In this document: positions 9,546-21,975 of the stretch, in pieces
Position numbering within the stretch: the first letter of the stretch is position 1
Layout of the letters: the number at the start of each line of letters is the position of its first letter
NCBI GenBank assembly: GCA_963970005.1
Contig: CAXAMN010018557.1
Span: 729,839 to 793,838, forward strand
Length of the DNA stretch: 64,000 bases
Origin: Durusdinium trenchii
Lineage: Eukaryota; Sar; Dinophyceae; Suessiales; Symbiodiniaceae
Direction: 5' to 3'
Notes under the pieces: generated by a model
Told to the model about the DNA's origin: nothing
The model's input: the letters and a program-made list of their open reading frames with translations, nothing else
Databases searched by the model: none
Made by a program: the position numbers and the translations under genes

Positions 9546-12500
9546 GGTTGTTCGATGGGCCTGGGTATATGTGGTCTGAGTCTGGTTGATCTGCTTGACA
9601 GCCTTTTGATTCTGTTGTTTACCGTGCTCTGTTGACTTTCAGTTCAACTTGTGTTCAGGCGATTAACCTTGTTCAGGCTAAGACCACTCAGAGCAGAGTC
9701 TTAAATATGACCGGACTAGCTCCACCCCATGCCTTCGAGCTGTCCAAAAAGAAGAGAGGCGGACAGCTTGGGATCGATCGAATTTGGGAAGGGAGAGTTC
9801 AGATTGCGCGACCGCGCAACAGCTTTTCGAAGTTCGTTGTTTGTTTTGTTGTGATGCGTCTTCGCGCAGAATGGCCAAGTCTGTGCTGCCTGCTTCCCTT
9901 GTCCCAACCAAAGCTGCCTCAGCACTTTCTTCTAAGGAAGGCAAAGCCAGAACAAAACACGAGGTCTCGTGCCATTCCCCGGCTTGGAGAATTGAACACC
10001 TCCATCTCCAGCGCTTCGGCACGGGATTCCTGCTTAGGTCGTGGCGGCCTTGCCACAGACACGTGCCTGATTCCAACCGACCGAGATGATCACGAGCGAC
10101 ATGTCCGCCGCATGAAGAGGTGCGAACTCGCTGTGGTGATGTCAAAGTCGGGGGGGTTGATGGCAACGGGTCGACCCAACTCATAGTTCCGGTGGATCTC
10201 GCTCGCGCTTGTGGCATTTTCCGAAGACATATAGTAGCTGCGTAGCTAAGAATCGTTTTTTTCAGCACAGTCCTTTTTGTCCACTCTGAGTTTGAAAGAT
10301 CGGACAAGTTCCGAATAGCGACGATTGAGTGATCCGCCTGCGAGGTACATGCAGAAACTCCAGCGGAAACCCAGCGAGCTCATCCAAGCGGTGGAGCGGA
10401 AACGCACAGCAGATCCGAACGAGGTGGGCGATCGGCGCATGGTCTGACAGGTGATGGGTCATCCGGTCTCATGGTGAAAGCCAGTTCATGTACTTGTTGG
10501 TCATTTCCTGGCAAACCCTTTGTTGTATTCTTTGGGCATTTGTTGAGGAAGGCAGAATGCACACCACATGAAACCGACGTCAAAGGTATTGAAATCAGGA
10601 TCCATCATTTTGTCCAGGGTTTTGCTGCCGAGGAGGAATCATCCAATCTCACAGTGAACAGCTTCGTTCGACGACTACGGGATTTACGCCTGCGCGCCCG
10701 GCAGACAGTGGACCACCAGTCCAGCGGCTCCTCGTGATGCCTAAGATGTGCATGAGGGGTCACGAGCAAAAGGCAAGCCACAGGAAACCAACGAGGTTGA
10801 GTTCTTGTTCATGTCGGAACCAAAATAAAGAGTGACTCTTTATCGCAAGCATTACTATATAGAACTTGTGGAGTTCAAAAGCTCAAGCACAAGCCTGCCT
10901 TTTCCAGTGATACTCGTTTCAGTCAAATAAGCCGAACACCCCCTTGTGACGTCATGTGCTATTTTCCTGCTGCTGCTGTCGGGTTGGGATCATGAGACTG
11001 CTGCGAAAGCTGCAGTTGGAAGAATTGGCTTGGGCTGACAGCCCTTTCTGTAATTCTTGAGAGTGGAGAGGATTGCAACATATTGAGATTGACCAGTGAC
11101 CAGCGTGCTTATTTGCGAATGAGCCGTTTTCAAAAAGGTTTCAACACCGTTCAACGTCTATTTCATAGATTATCTTCCTCCATATCCTCCAAGTGTTGCC
11201 TTGCATATATCTGAATATATCACATTGCCATTTCCCCATCAACTGCTTCAACAAGTCTCTGCTATATAGTCCCTTTTTGTCCATGGCTACAGGATGCCAT
11301 AGGGTGCCCAAGGAAGTGTGCTCAAAAGTTCACATACATGATCATACATGTATAGTATAGCTGCGAGTTCTACTACTACCATCGAAGAGGACTATGTTTG
11401 GCTGATTGTCGAAGTGTATATCGCCAGCAAGAATCTCAGAAGCCGAACCGCCGGGCGGACCAATTCCCGTGGTTTTCAGATCTTGCGGTGTTCCAAAGTG
11501 GTGAAATATTTAAAGACGTTGCCTGGCCTGGAGATGTAGTTTTGGACCTCAAATTCTGGAAATGCGATCGTTGGTCAGTTTCTTGCCAAGCTTCCTTGTG
11601 TCGGTGTTGGTTCTCTTTTTGGCGAAGTGTGAGCATCAGAAAGGCACTCCGTTTGACATATCCACAGTCCTCCGTGCGGAGGATGAACAAATTCGATACT
11701 CGTAGATACTCATGAAATCAACCATGACTTCCGACTGACCAAAACATGGAGTCGTTGGTCAGTTGTTTGCAGAGTTGGACAGAGCACCTGTGACTCATCC
11801 ACTGAACAGGATGATTTTCCTGAGACCTGAAGCTGAGAATGAGTGCATAATCCCTGGTGCACCCGAAGCTAGTAGGCACACGGGAGTTATCTAAACGAAT
11901 TGGACACCCAGGTTGCACTCACTCACAGTGAATGCAGCATAGCTGCAATTTTGCGTCTCATGCAACTACCGGCTAAACTTCGGGTCAGCAGCATCCCGCA
12001 GATTTAGTCTCACTGGCGAGGTTCAATTCAAACAGGGAACGCGCAATGTGGCCGAATCGTTGCCTAGAAAATCGTTGCCTAGACAAATTGTTTTTATTGT
12101 GGTGGTCGGTGTCAGGAAACAAGGCATCATGGGAAGGTTTCTCTGTTTAAGCTGTGGCTTGCCGACGAAAAGGACGATCGCAAGATCTCGTTTTGCTTTT
12201 GTCCTTTCCTCCGATTCAAGAGCGGGCGCAGATCACCGGAAACCGCAAATCACAGGAATACTGACCAGGAACCAGGAATCATGGAGACCAAGAGATTCTG
12301 TCGATGTCACCCCGCCGACCAACATCGATTTGAATGCAAAACAGATGAACTCGAAACAGATCACTGGTCACCAAGAATGAGGACATATGAGGACGATGCC
12401 TGATGTACAAAACATTACAAACCCTTTAACAGCCCCGAAGCGGACGTATGACACAGTGTAGCTGTGGCTACTTTGTTCACTGAACATCATGCAACTACTG

Positions 12501-12600
12501 TAGGAACAATCCTGAAACGATTTCTGTCTCTCGGTGTCCGAAGCGTTACAATCTCCGGTCCTCCATGACTTCCCCTTGTGAGGTTTCGTTGTGGTTTGAA
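9546..12600. other. No supportable gene
   Basis: Open frames occur on both strands around 9632-10307, the longest being 209 codons on the minus strand. The two strands shadow each other and neither shows a known motif or a convincing start context. A short exon-like frame at 11348-11539 is too weak to annotate. Confidence 0.4.
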
Positions 12601-12617
12601 ACTTCGGCAGAATAGTG

Positions 12618-12741
12618 TCTGCTACTACTACTACTACTACTACTACGACTACCACTACCAGGGTTACCACTACCACTACCACTAGTACTAGCAGCACTAC
12701 TACTACTACTACTCCTACTCCTACTCCTACTCCTACTCCTC
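12618..12741. repeat. TAC/ACC/TCC trinucleotide repeat block
   Basis: An interrupted array of TAC units grades into CCACTA and then CCTACT units. It reads as poly-Thr on one strand and poly-Ser/Arg on the other, which I take to be a by-product of the repeat. Confidence 0.85.
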
Positions 12742-12819
12742 ATCGTCACTTTGGAGAGTTGTCCTTGCAGATGAGCTGCAACACTTGCCTGGGGAACAGA
12801 GTCAAGTTCAGAAACTGGC

Positions 12820-13165
12820 CCGGGTTCAGAATTGGGCGGGTCCAGAATCTACTGGTTTTGTCGGTTTCAGAAACTACTTCTGGTGGGCTTAGAAACTATG
12901 CATTCAGAAACTATGGGGTGGGAGGGGGGGGGGGGAGAGGGGTGGAGGGTTAATGATGTTCATTTGGATGGTGCTTCGGAGATGATGCCACATGCTCGTG
13001 TGCTGCTAAGTTTCCGAAACCCACGCTTTCAGTTTTCCCACCTTTCCCGAGTTTCTCAACCTCACGTTTCTACTTTTCGAACCCAGCTTTCTAGCTTCCG
13101 AACCCCACGTTTTGGTTTCCAAACTCCAGTTTGCAAACCCCACGTTTCCAGTTTCCGAACCTAAC
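12820..13165. repeat. Degenerate minisatellite in two orientations
   Basis: The left part (12820-12930) repeats TTCAGAAACT-like units. The right part (13010-13165) repeats TTTCCGAACCCCACG-like units of about 20-22 bp, which contain the reverse complement of the left unit (AGTTTCNGAA). A poly-G tract (about 12922-12936) separates them. The whole could be the remains of a large inverted array. Confidence 0.6.
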
Positions 13166-14800
13166 GCCGACCTTTTACCTTTGGCTAGATTTACCTTACC
13201 CTCTTGCGAAAGTTGAGATTCGCAAGCAGGACCAGACAAAAGTCTGGCATTGGTTTCACCCAGTTTGAAGTGGTGCAAGTGAATGCAGGCTGACGCATGA
13301 GAATGCGAAGAGTTGCAATGCTGGAAGGGTTGGTTGTGGTTGACTGAGTTTCTCCGCACTTTTCGTTGAGGGTCATCGCAGCCACGGCCTGAACCACGAG
13401 GTCACCAGATCAACTCTTCCTGCAGTAAACAGTTTTCTTTAGGTCCAGACCGAGGAGCCCTTTATGCTGGGCAACAGGTCGGCTGGAGGCCGTCATCTAT
13501 TTTAAAAAGGACGATCATGGATGATCATGGTTGGTTTGTGGTCATTCACATCAGTGCTTAGTTTTTTAGGTCTATAAGATGAAAGAAGGCCCTGGCCGTT
13601 GGCGACTCCGAAGTGTTTAATGGTCTCGATTCTCGAAGCAATTCCCGTGCTCTCGACCCTCGGATTTTGTGCTGGCAATTCAATTGACGATCAGAAAGAT
13701 TTTCAGAGTGCCGTGACCCTGAGGTCCATACAGCAGTGGGGGGATCTAGCTGCTAGGGCAAACAACAAGAAAAGCATTTCGTGGCCAGAAGAAGTGCCGC
13801 GAGACGTCCGGGTCGGTCAGCTGTGGAATGATGCCCTAAGAAGGTCTGTAATTTGAGGCTGTTGGAGAGCAGAAGGCCGCTTAAGTGTTGTCCCTCAAAA
13901 ATCCTCTGAAGCAAAGATGGTGAACAATGGTGATCATTTGGATCCGAATCCAATTGCTTGGATCTCAGGCAATTCGATGAAATAGCTCTTGATCGAATGG
14001 CACTTATTGTGTTCGGAGCACTCGCTCGGATGACAAACGTTAGTGCTCGCATCGGAGTGGCGCGAGTACCATGGCTGCTTCTTACTGAGTACCTATGCCA
14101 GAGGGTGGGCGGTCTTCTAGTTGACTACAAGTCTCAAATCTCAAATATGTATTATATGAACACACACACGCGTGATTATGATTATGTGAACAGGTTTCTT
14201 CTCTCTTGCAGGTTTCAGATGCAACCATGGTGTTGGCACAAAACACTACAGCACCTTCAGGAGCGACCCACCCTGCTACTCACTCTTTGCTTGTCTTCCC
14301 TGCTCTGAAAGCTTCTGGCTGAAGAGTCTGCCAGATCAGATCTTCTATCCGAACCATATCTTTAAGGCTCACTCTGCTTTCGGACATGGCTTTAGCAAAT
14401 TTTAGCAATGTTTTTTGCCTCCACTGGTGCAGGAGAGGGGCTACTGGGTCTTGTGGATGACAACACCAAGGCCCGAGGCTGCTGCAAACATTCATCAAAC
14501 AAATCAATACTCAATGGGAGGAACCAGCGGCCTGGCTACGTGGCTTCTTCAGGAAGAAGAACAAGGATTGTACGTCTTTCGGACATGGCCATTTTATTCT
14601 TATTGCCGTCGGCCACTCCAGGATAACACGGGACGCAGCATCATGACGAGTCTCTGGGACGCACATCAAGAGGCAGGTGTGATGCGGGCGCCGGGACACG
14701 GTGCGGGCGCCGTGGCCTGGCTGGGTGGCTGGCGCCACCCTGATCGCGTTGTCGGCGAAATACAAAAAGAGCAATAAGAAAAGAACACATTGCGACCGCA
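13166..14800. other. Unassigned stretch with weak exon-like frames
   Basis: Plus-strand frames at 13599-13856, 13958-14308 and 14415-14777 have coding-like composition, for example ALDRMALIVFGALARMTNV. They lack clear splice partners or motifs, so I do not assign genes. Confidence 0.3.
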
Positions 14801-14802
14801 CA

Positions 14803-15115
14803 GGGGGGCCACACTAAATCTCCGTTGACCTCAACTGGGTCAACTGGAGTCAACTGGGTCCAGAGATTTAGCGCGGCCCCCCTGGTCAACTGGGTTCACC
14901 ACGACGACAACGACTACTACAACTACTGCTACTACTAAGTGTCGACTGGGTCAACTGGGTTCAACTGGGTCTGAAGCCCCGTGGTCAACTAGGTCAACTA
15001 GTGTCAACTGGGATCAACTGGGTCAACTGGGCTCAACCGGGTCAACTGGGTCCACCACCTCAACTGGGTCAACTGGGGTCAACTGGGTCAACTGGGACCA
15101 CAGATTTAGCGGCCC
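14803..15115. repeat. GTCAACTGG minisatellite framed by an inverted motif
   Basis: Units of 9-11 bp built on GTCAACTGGG run through most of this stretch, broken by a CGACTACTACAAC tract at about 14900-14935. The first array is enclosed by near-complementary arms: GGGGGGCCACACTAAATCTC at 14803-14822 and its partner at 14863-14882. A third, shorter arm (AGATTTAGCGGCCCCC) follows at 15102. Confidence 0.75.
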
Positions 15116-15537
15116 CCTGTGCCGACGCACCACACCAAGTCGAGTTTCTGGGTCGAAAGGAAAATAAGCAGAAAAAAAAGCAGAAAATAAGCGGAAAATA
15201 AACAAAACGCACAAAGAACCACACAATAAACTAGAAAACATCCAAACAAACACATTTTTCTTTTCAGATTCATGAACCCCGTGGCTCGGCCAGGTTCCGC
15301 AGACCTACCGCTTAGAATTGGGGCTGCCGAGGCGGTGGATGGGTCCAGGAAGGGTTGGATTATATATATATATGTATACTGTATTTATTTTTGTCTTTTC
15401 TATTTTAAAGTGGTGGTAGGCCGGTAGGAGGTAGGTGAGGGAGTAGGTAATTGGTAGCTAGAGGTATGTAGCTAGTAGAAGCTAGGTAGCTACTACCTGC
15501 AAGTAAGCTACTACGTATGGACGCAGGATAGCTCACG

Positions 15538-15598
15538 CTTCTTCAAGGAAGCTCCCCCGACCGCCCTAAAGGCGGCGGTGGAAACTTCCTTGAAGAAG
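15538..15598. repeat. Nested hairpin, 14-bp perfect outer stem
   Basis: CTTCTTCAAGGAAG at 15538-15551 pairs perfectly with 15585-15598. The 33-base interior contains a second small stem, CCGCC against GGCGG. It could be a MITE core or a structured RNA. There is no coding frame around it. Confidence 0.65.
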
Positions 15599-16294
15599 TG
15601 CTCGCACTAATGATTTGGTTTCTAGATCTTTAGGACAACTTAAGCGTTAGAGTCAATCCATCGCAATTCCAACCACGACATGCTATAGAGTGGAATCTAA
15701 TTGAACTGGCCTCTTCACCTCACAGCTTGCAACATGGAGATTGTGATCTGGCCAACCCAGTTCCTTCCAGCATGTCCCTTCGCGCCAGTCCCCAGCTGCT
15801 GGTTGGCGTTCCCAGCAGCGATTCGTCTCTCTCAGGGCCCAGTGATGCCAGGGCACCAAGAAGATTGTGCTTACGTGATGTTTGCATCCTTTTTGTGCTG
15901 TGAAGACTGAACAGGTAATTATCCTGAACCTAGTAGGCAGGGTCCCATTGGCCCCTGGTGGGAATTGTTAAGCCACGCTCATTTTTGCAAAGATCCACTC
16001 TCCTACAGCTGCCAGCTGCACTTTTGCCGTCTCAGATCACATTCCTGGGGCCTACATTGACGCGACTTGTGCCTAACTGGTCCGAGACTCATGAACTTGT
16101 TTCCCGATGCGCACCTCTTGTGCTTCCTGCCTTAGGTGATTTGGTTTGTTCATGTGCGCCTTCGTTCTATTTTGCTTTCCTGTGAAGGTATGTTTCCATG
16201 AGAGCCATTGGTTTGAGCTACGGAAAGGCAGGATGGAGATAGGATAGGGCTGTAGCATGCTTTCGCATTCTGTTCATCTATGTTTGTTTCACAG

Positions 16295-16667
16295 GAGGTT
16301 GTTTGTTGAGGATAACCCGTCTTTGCGGATGAGCTTTGATTTCAACTCCGCGTGGGACCGAGTGTTCGTCTATAAGTTATTCTTGTACTTTCTGATGAGT
16401 CGTACCGTACCATGCACAAACGAGCACTTTCATGTGCTCTACTGTAAACGACTTCAAGGCAAACCAACAGCAGGAGAACATCCAACTGTTTCATCGTGGT
16501 TTTTCATCGTGGTTCAATTTCAGGGATTGCTCAAGCTCCTTTTCCTACTCACGGTGCACCGACGCCCGCGCATGGCCACCAAGGAATTTGCCTTCGGAGC
16601 AGCCGCTTTGCTGGACTCAGGCTGGAGGTTTATAATGAAAGGGCTTGACCCAAGCATGCTCACAAAG
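16295..16667 (+). CDS. Probable exon(s) of an unrecognised gene
   Basis: A strong acceptor (TCATCTATGTTTGTTTCACAG) precedes a frame starting RLFVEDNPSLRMSFDFNSAW. The same frame reaches HRRPRMATKEFAFGAA and GWRFIMKGLDPSMLTK, followed by a donor-like GTGATG at 16668. The middle, 16376-16540, is hydrophobic and less convincing, so this may be two exons in the same phase. A further coding-like piece lies upstream at 15973-16135. No family is recognised. Confidence 0.35.
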
Positions 16668-17066
16668 GTGATGAGTCTTGCTTACCCTTGCCCGTCCTAC
16701 CATTCACGTGTCCTGGGAATATTTCCGAAGGTGGAACATTTATGCAGATGATGTCAGTTACTTCTTTCAAAGCAGAGTACACCCATTATACATTATCCGT
16801 TAGAGTTTGCCAGGTGCCACAGCCATTAGGGTTGGCCAGGTTCCCAACTGCTCGACTTGTCTTTCTGGGCTTGATGCAGATAGGGCAGGGAAATCTCAAC
16901 ATTAGCTGCATTGAGACTAGCAAACCCGGGATTAGGTGCCTTGAATGTAGAACATTGTTAGGAATTGCTAGACTATAGACAGCTCGGCTTCTGTCTCACC
17001 TCTTTCCTTGTTTCAAGATCCGGCAACACAAGTAGTGATGTGACCGATGCATGAATGAAGGCTATG

Positions 17067-17115
17067 CATGTATGTATGTATGTATGTATGTATGTATGTA
17101 TGTATGTATGTATGC
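17067..17115. repeat. ATGT tetranucleotide microsatellite
   Basis: About twelve uninterrupted TATG/ATGT units, followed by ATCT and TA units to about 17139. Confidence 0.9.
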
Positions 17116-18281
17116 ATATCTATCTATATATATATATATTTGCCCATGGTACCTTTCCAAGGATGTCCCCTTGGCTCAAGCAGTGCCTAGGTTCTGGCAT
17201 TTGGGAGCGAATCATGCTGGGCATGCCCAATGGCTTTGGACTCAGTGGAACCTTGGTAAGAACAGTGCAGAGCAGCAGCTTCGCCTAATGCCCCTGTCGT
17301 CAAGGTTGCCGGCAAGGCAAACAGGGCGAGATCGGCTGCCCATGCAAGGACTCTTTCCATGCAGAAATATGCTTTGCAAAATTGACTATTGTTGCACTGT
17401 GAACAGGAAGAGCTTCCGACCATCTCAATGAGTCTGGAGGCGGGACATTGGTCAAACGTGAGGTGTTTCATCCATTTTTAGCTGATCCATACCGATTGGC
17501 CATGGCCACGCTGCTACGCCCGGCTCTTCCTCAGACTATGGCCACCTTCCGAATCTTGGGCCTGGACAGTGGGGCCGACATCATCGTCTGCATCCCTCCA
17601 AGTGCTTATGCCAGGATCCCGGCGCTTTGACCTCCGACCTTCTCTTCCCTGGTTTCGCTCAGCTTCTAAGGTCACACAAAGCAATAAATCCAAAGATTGG
17701 TGCGAGTTGGCCATTGTGAACGCTGGGGAGTTTGCGGCCTAATGATAGAATTTCTGCCAGTTGTTCAGTAGTTTTGCCCGGTTAATATTCGCACGGCACA
17801 CGACGGTCAGCACAAGACCGCTTTTCAAGATTTGTGGGCTAATTGGCCTTTGTGACACTGCTTGCGACCGAGGCACCATACAATGTGGGGGTTGGAGGTG
17901 CACGATTTCATACGATTTCTTTTTCGAGCAAACAGACTGGCCATCTTCGCCGTCATAGAAAAGAAGGGAAAAACGGAACGCGATGAGAATGATAGGTCTA
18001 AAATGGTCTAAAGGTTAAATAAGAGAAAGACAAGCAAGAAAGAAACACAAGGTAAGGACGTAAGACCTTCAAACATTTCTATAAACAAGACCTTTCTTGT
18101 TTGTAGCAAGGTCCTTTGAAAGATCAGCCTCCCAACACAGCCGACGCTGACAGCTCAGGCAGTTGTACTTGGACTTCCTTTCTTCAGGCGGGTGGTCAGG
18201 TGGTGAGTGAGGCAATAACTGATCCATGGGATCAAGATTGTCAAATTTGATTTACACTAACCATCAGTCGTTTCTTCCTAG

Positions 18282-18763
18282 GTGGTTGGGGTCTACAACG
18301 TAGAGTTGATGGCTTCAGCGACAATTTTTTGTGCTTTGGGTACTTGGTCCCATATGGGACAAAAAAGACATCTCACGTCTCATGCTCAGTGTTGGACAGC
18401 TGCTGTTGTGCGGGTAGGTCTGCTAGTGTCGTCTTCGATGCTGGCAATCGCGTGGTTGGGGTGGAGCCTGTTCAAAGGAGGGGATGTGACGAAACCAGCT
18501 TATTGACTACTTGTGTGACATTGAATGTTAAAGCCTTTTCAAGCATAATATGCTTAGTTGACGACATTTCTTTCAATAGCTTAGTTGACGCAGCCAGCTC
18601 TGGCAAGCTTCCTTTGAGTTTTCATCAGCCAAGCCTTATTCCTGAACATGGTGTGCATTGGTTGCACTTGGGAAGATACATGCGGACAATACTCCTACTG
18701 ACACAACAAGTTCCTGGAGACTTGGAGTTTGTACATTTCTCCTTTCGGTGTGGCAAAACCTGA
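18282..18763 (+). CDS. Probable terminal exon, unrecognised protein
   Basis: A pyrimidine-rich acceptor (CATCAGTCGTTTCTTCCTAG) ends at 18281. From 18284 a frame of 159 codons is open to a TGA at 18761-18763. Sequence examples are GWGLQRRVDGFSDNFLCFGY, SASVVFDAGNRVVGVEPVQ and HWLHLGRYMRTILLLTQQV. The length and codon use look coding. There is no motif I can assign. It may be the last exon of the gene glimpsed at 16.3 kb, but I could not prove the joins. Confidence 0.45.
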
Positions 18764-19501
18764 GTACATAAAATGACTACTATATAGTAGCAACAAGCTA
18801 GTAGGTTGGAGGCCATGCAACATGATTTCTACTTCCAGCGATGTCCAGGAGAGACTCCTCGAAGGCTAGGCGTTCGGTGGAAGCGGGGAGCGAAGTTGGC
18901 AGCCAGTTTGGGAACCAGTTTTTGCTTGTCTCCTCCTCCTCCTCCTCTGCCAAACATATTATATGTTTTCGTGTTGACAAGAAAACGATAGCAAAACTTG
19001 AAGACCACTCACTTTTCCTCGAGGAAAGAAAAGGGCTTGCTACATGCCAATGCCACAACAGATCAAAACAGATCCTTTCAGCACAGAGAGTTGAGTGGTC
19101 ACAGATGGACGGACTTGGAGGCCATGTGCAGTGACCCAAAGAACTGGTCTGCACCTGAAGGGAGGTCATGGGTGGCTGGTGGCTGTACGGAACGTTTCAA
19201 TTAGGTCGCGTCAAAGGCCTGTCCCCATGGTCCCATGGAACAGTCCCTGACACGAAACGCGCGGCCGGGTATTTGGAGCTGAATTTTGCCAGGATGAACG
19301 CACGCTCTTGAAGCCAACAGCCAACAAAGTGAAACTCTGAAGAACTTGACATCAAAGAGTTTGACCGTGTCAGGTCATTCATTTTTTTGCATCTCTATAG
19401 TTAGTGCTGCTGGTCTTGTTTCGCGAGTGTTGTGGCGCTTGGATGAATTCAAGCTTGGATCTAGTGATCTAGTCCCTGAGGAGGGTTGAACTGAGTTGAA
19501 C

Positions 19502-19510
19502 TTGGCTCAA
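19502..19510 (+). other. Spliced-leader remnant directly upstream of the PDZ gene
   Basis: TTGGCTCAA matches the last bases of the dinoflagellate spliced leader and sits 10 bp before the ATG at 19521. The 5' part of the leader is not preserved. Nine matching bases alone are weak. Position and the intronless gene behind it give the support. Confidence 0.4.
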
Positions 19511-19520
19511 ACAAGACCGG

Positions 19521-19961
19521 ATGGACTCCCTCCGTGGGCTCTTGGGCTTTTGCTGTTCATGCAATGGGCCAGCGCCTGAGCCAGAGATTGTACCAGTACA
19601 GAACGTCTTCAAGTTCAACCGATCACGGACTGAGTTGGCCGAAGATGTCGTTGAACCCTCGATGAATCTACATGGTTGGACACTCCGGGATGGACAGAAG
19701 CTGGTGATGCTTGAGATTGAGAAGGAACCTGGTAGCAAAGTGGGCTTGTCTTTGGAAGCGACCAATGATCAACAGGCCGTGCTGATCACTCAACTGGACA
19801 GCGATAGCTTGGTCGCCGAGTGGAACCGGGAGAGGCCTTTGAGAGCTGTAAAGGTCGGTGATGCTATCGTTGAAGTGAACAAGAAAAGAGGGACCTTCCA
19901 AGAGCTGTTGGATCTCATGAAGAAGGAAGATAAGTTGGAGCTTCTTGTCAAATGCTCCTGA
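19521..19961 (+). CDS. Small PDZ-domain-like protein, intronless
   Basis: The 146-codon frame is complete from ATG to TGA. A Cys-rich N-terminus (LRGLLGFCCSCNGPAPEPE) could be lipid-modified. It is followed by a domain of PDZ type at about residues 60-145. Seen are the strand LVMLEIEKEPGSKVGLSLEA, the conserved turn VKVGDAIVEVNKKRG, helix TFQELLDLMKKEDK and final strand LELLVKC. PDZ folds usually bind C-terminal peptides. The carboxylate-binding loop is only loosely like GLGF (here VGLSL), so ligand type is uncertain. Lack of introns amid intron-rich neighbours and the leader remnant suggest a retroposed copy that is still intact. Similar PDZ-like proteins are abundant in dinoflagellates in my knowledge. 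Confidence 0.75.
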   Translation: MDSLRGLLGFCCSCNGPAPEPEIVPVQNVFKFNRSRTELAEDVVEPSMNLHGWTLRDGQKLVMLEIEKEPGSKVGLSLEATNDQQAVLITQLDSDSLVAEWNRERPLRAVKVGDAIVEVNKKRGTFQELLDLMKKEDKLELLVKCS

Positions 19962-20388
19962 CATTGTTTTCAAGCGAGATGAATGTCAACTGTAGCCTGC
20001 AACAAGTGATAAATGTCACTAGATGGATCGGTGTTCTCGAGGCGGGCCTGGTGGCATCCCATGTCGCGAAGCGACGTGATCCTTTTGAACAGCTGTGAAC
20101 CTGAGCCCAAGACTTTGAAGAATTTCAGAACTTCAATTGAACAACGCTTTGACCAACGGTGAACGGCTCAAGGTTTGCCCCGCACCTCGCAGACATCCGC
20201 TGCGCAACGCTTGCAGCATGTGTACAGTATGTGCCGAACAGACAGAGTCACATGGGATGCTCCAAAGCTTTTCATTGTGGAGCTCGGAACATCCATAGAC
20301 ATAACATAGCAAGGAGCCCCCCTGCTTTCGTTGGCAACTTGGGGGTCCCATAGAGAACATAGACTGAAACCATTTGAGTATAATCTTG

Positions 20389-20460
20389 GAAGCTACTAGG
20401 AACAAGTGCATCGCTACTAGTAACAAGTGCCTTACTAGTAGTAACAAGAAGCTAGTAGAA
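20389..20460. repeat. CTAGTAG-family minisatellite cluster
   Basis: Units of about 17-24 bp contain GCTACTAGNAACAAG or its complement. This is one of at least seven clusters of the family in the window. Confidence 0.7.
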
Positions 20461-21975
20461 ACAAGAATTAGAACTAGAATTAAATCGTTCACAGCGATAT
20501 GTGGAAACGACCCTTTGCTCGGCTTCGGCCAGACATCCGGCTGAGGTGGTCCACTGGAAGGCGCTTCAGCCCAAAGCGAGTGGTGGTCGTAGATCGGCTG
20601 CACCAAAGAGGAAGGGCAGAAGGGAAGTACAGGAGTGAGTAGGAGTAGGTGGCAGCTGGAGGACAGTATTCGAGCTTCATGCTTGTTGCGAGCAAAGAGG
20701 TTTGGCTCTGACAGGTTTTATGTTTGGTTTGCTGAGATTAGCGACGACAGACGTTTTTTCCTTGAGGCCTTGATGATTGTGACCATGGTGCGCCGGGAAC
20801 GACCGGTGTGTTGGAGTGACAATCCAAGGACGTGGAATGTCAATCCACTGACTTCTACCTAGACTCGACCTAGTTTTTTGACTTTCATTTGCTTTCAAAC
20901 AACATGCGTGGCAAAAAAGCATCAAGGTACATATCAAACTTGAAGACCGATGTAGTTGCAACCTTTCGGAGTGACAATTTCACTACCAGCATTGGGATCC
21001 AACCTTTGTTGCGGCTCAGAGGCTCATACCAACGTGTAGATTTGTTCATTTTCGGGGATAGCCGGGATGCGGCTGTCCGTCGGGACACGGCTTTATGAGA
21101 ATGCACCATTCCGTCACAACGAATGGACGAAGTGGGTCGCGGTAAGCTGGAATGGCCTCCAACCTAAGAGCGATGGACTTGCGCAGATTAGCTCCTATGT
21201 CTTCGTGGGCTTCTCACAAAGCCGGACTGCGGAGCGGTTGAGGGCTTGGAACTCAGCCTTTCGAGGACTTGCTGCTTTGCAACACAGTACATGACAATAC
21301 CCTAGTGTTAGAAGTCATTTTTAGTGCGGATTAGTCAACAACGTCCTTCATTCATGATTAAGTGCAGGTCGTCAACTCGTCAACGAATCCTGTCAGCTAA
21401 CACGCAATTGTGCAGGTCTTCCAGAAGTTTCTGGCCTTGTATTTGCGTTTTTGCTTTGAGCACCAATGTTGGTTTCTCCGTTGGCCTCCTTGTGAACAGG
21501 AAGCAATTTCAAAAGATACTGAGTAGGGAGCCAGTTTTCTAATTCGCAAGGCGCTTTGAATTGTTCGCTTGACTTTGACGCACACGCTTCTGCTGGTTCG
21601 ACTCCACCCTGGCTTGTTGTTGTCCTTGGTTTTGGCTAACAGTCTTTGTTGCTTTGTAGCATCACCAGGATGCCAGCCACCGGCACTTCTTGCCAAGTGA
21701 CAACAAGTCAAACAGCCAAGCAGATCATCTACAGTATGTCCTCAGTAAAACCACTCAGGCAGAGGCCAGTTCTTCTACAGTACCACGTTCCCATTCCCCG
21801 AAAGGGAAACGCCTGCTTTAAGCGCTTTTGCTGACTGGATTATGAATCGATCCCTGAGGAGAACCGTTTTTTGAGCTGGTGAGTGGAGTGATTGGGATAG
21901 CTTGAATGGCAGTGCAGAAGAGAAGCAGATCAGATGTAGACTCAAATCATGGCAAATGGTTTTCCATTTAGTGGG

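Noticed and set aside
9678-10307. Minus-strand open frame of 209 codons
   Set aside because: A plus-strand frame overlaps it, composition is repetitive-Arg/Ser, and no motif or splice context supports either.
14820-15110. CRISPR-like spaced repeats
   Set aside because: Units are contiguous and degenerate, without uniform spacers, so it is a minisatellite.
17171-17180. TTGGCTCAAG, identical to the end of the spliced leader
   Set aside because: Ten bases are expected by chance at a noticeable rate here, and no intact gene follows.
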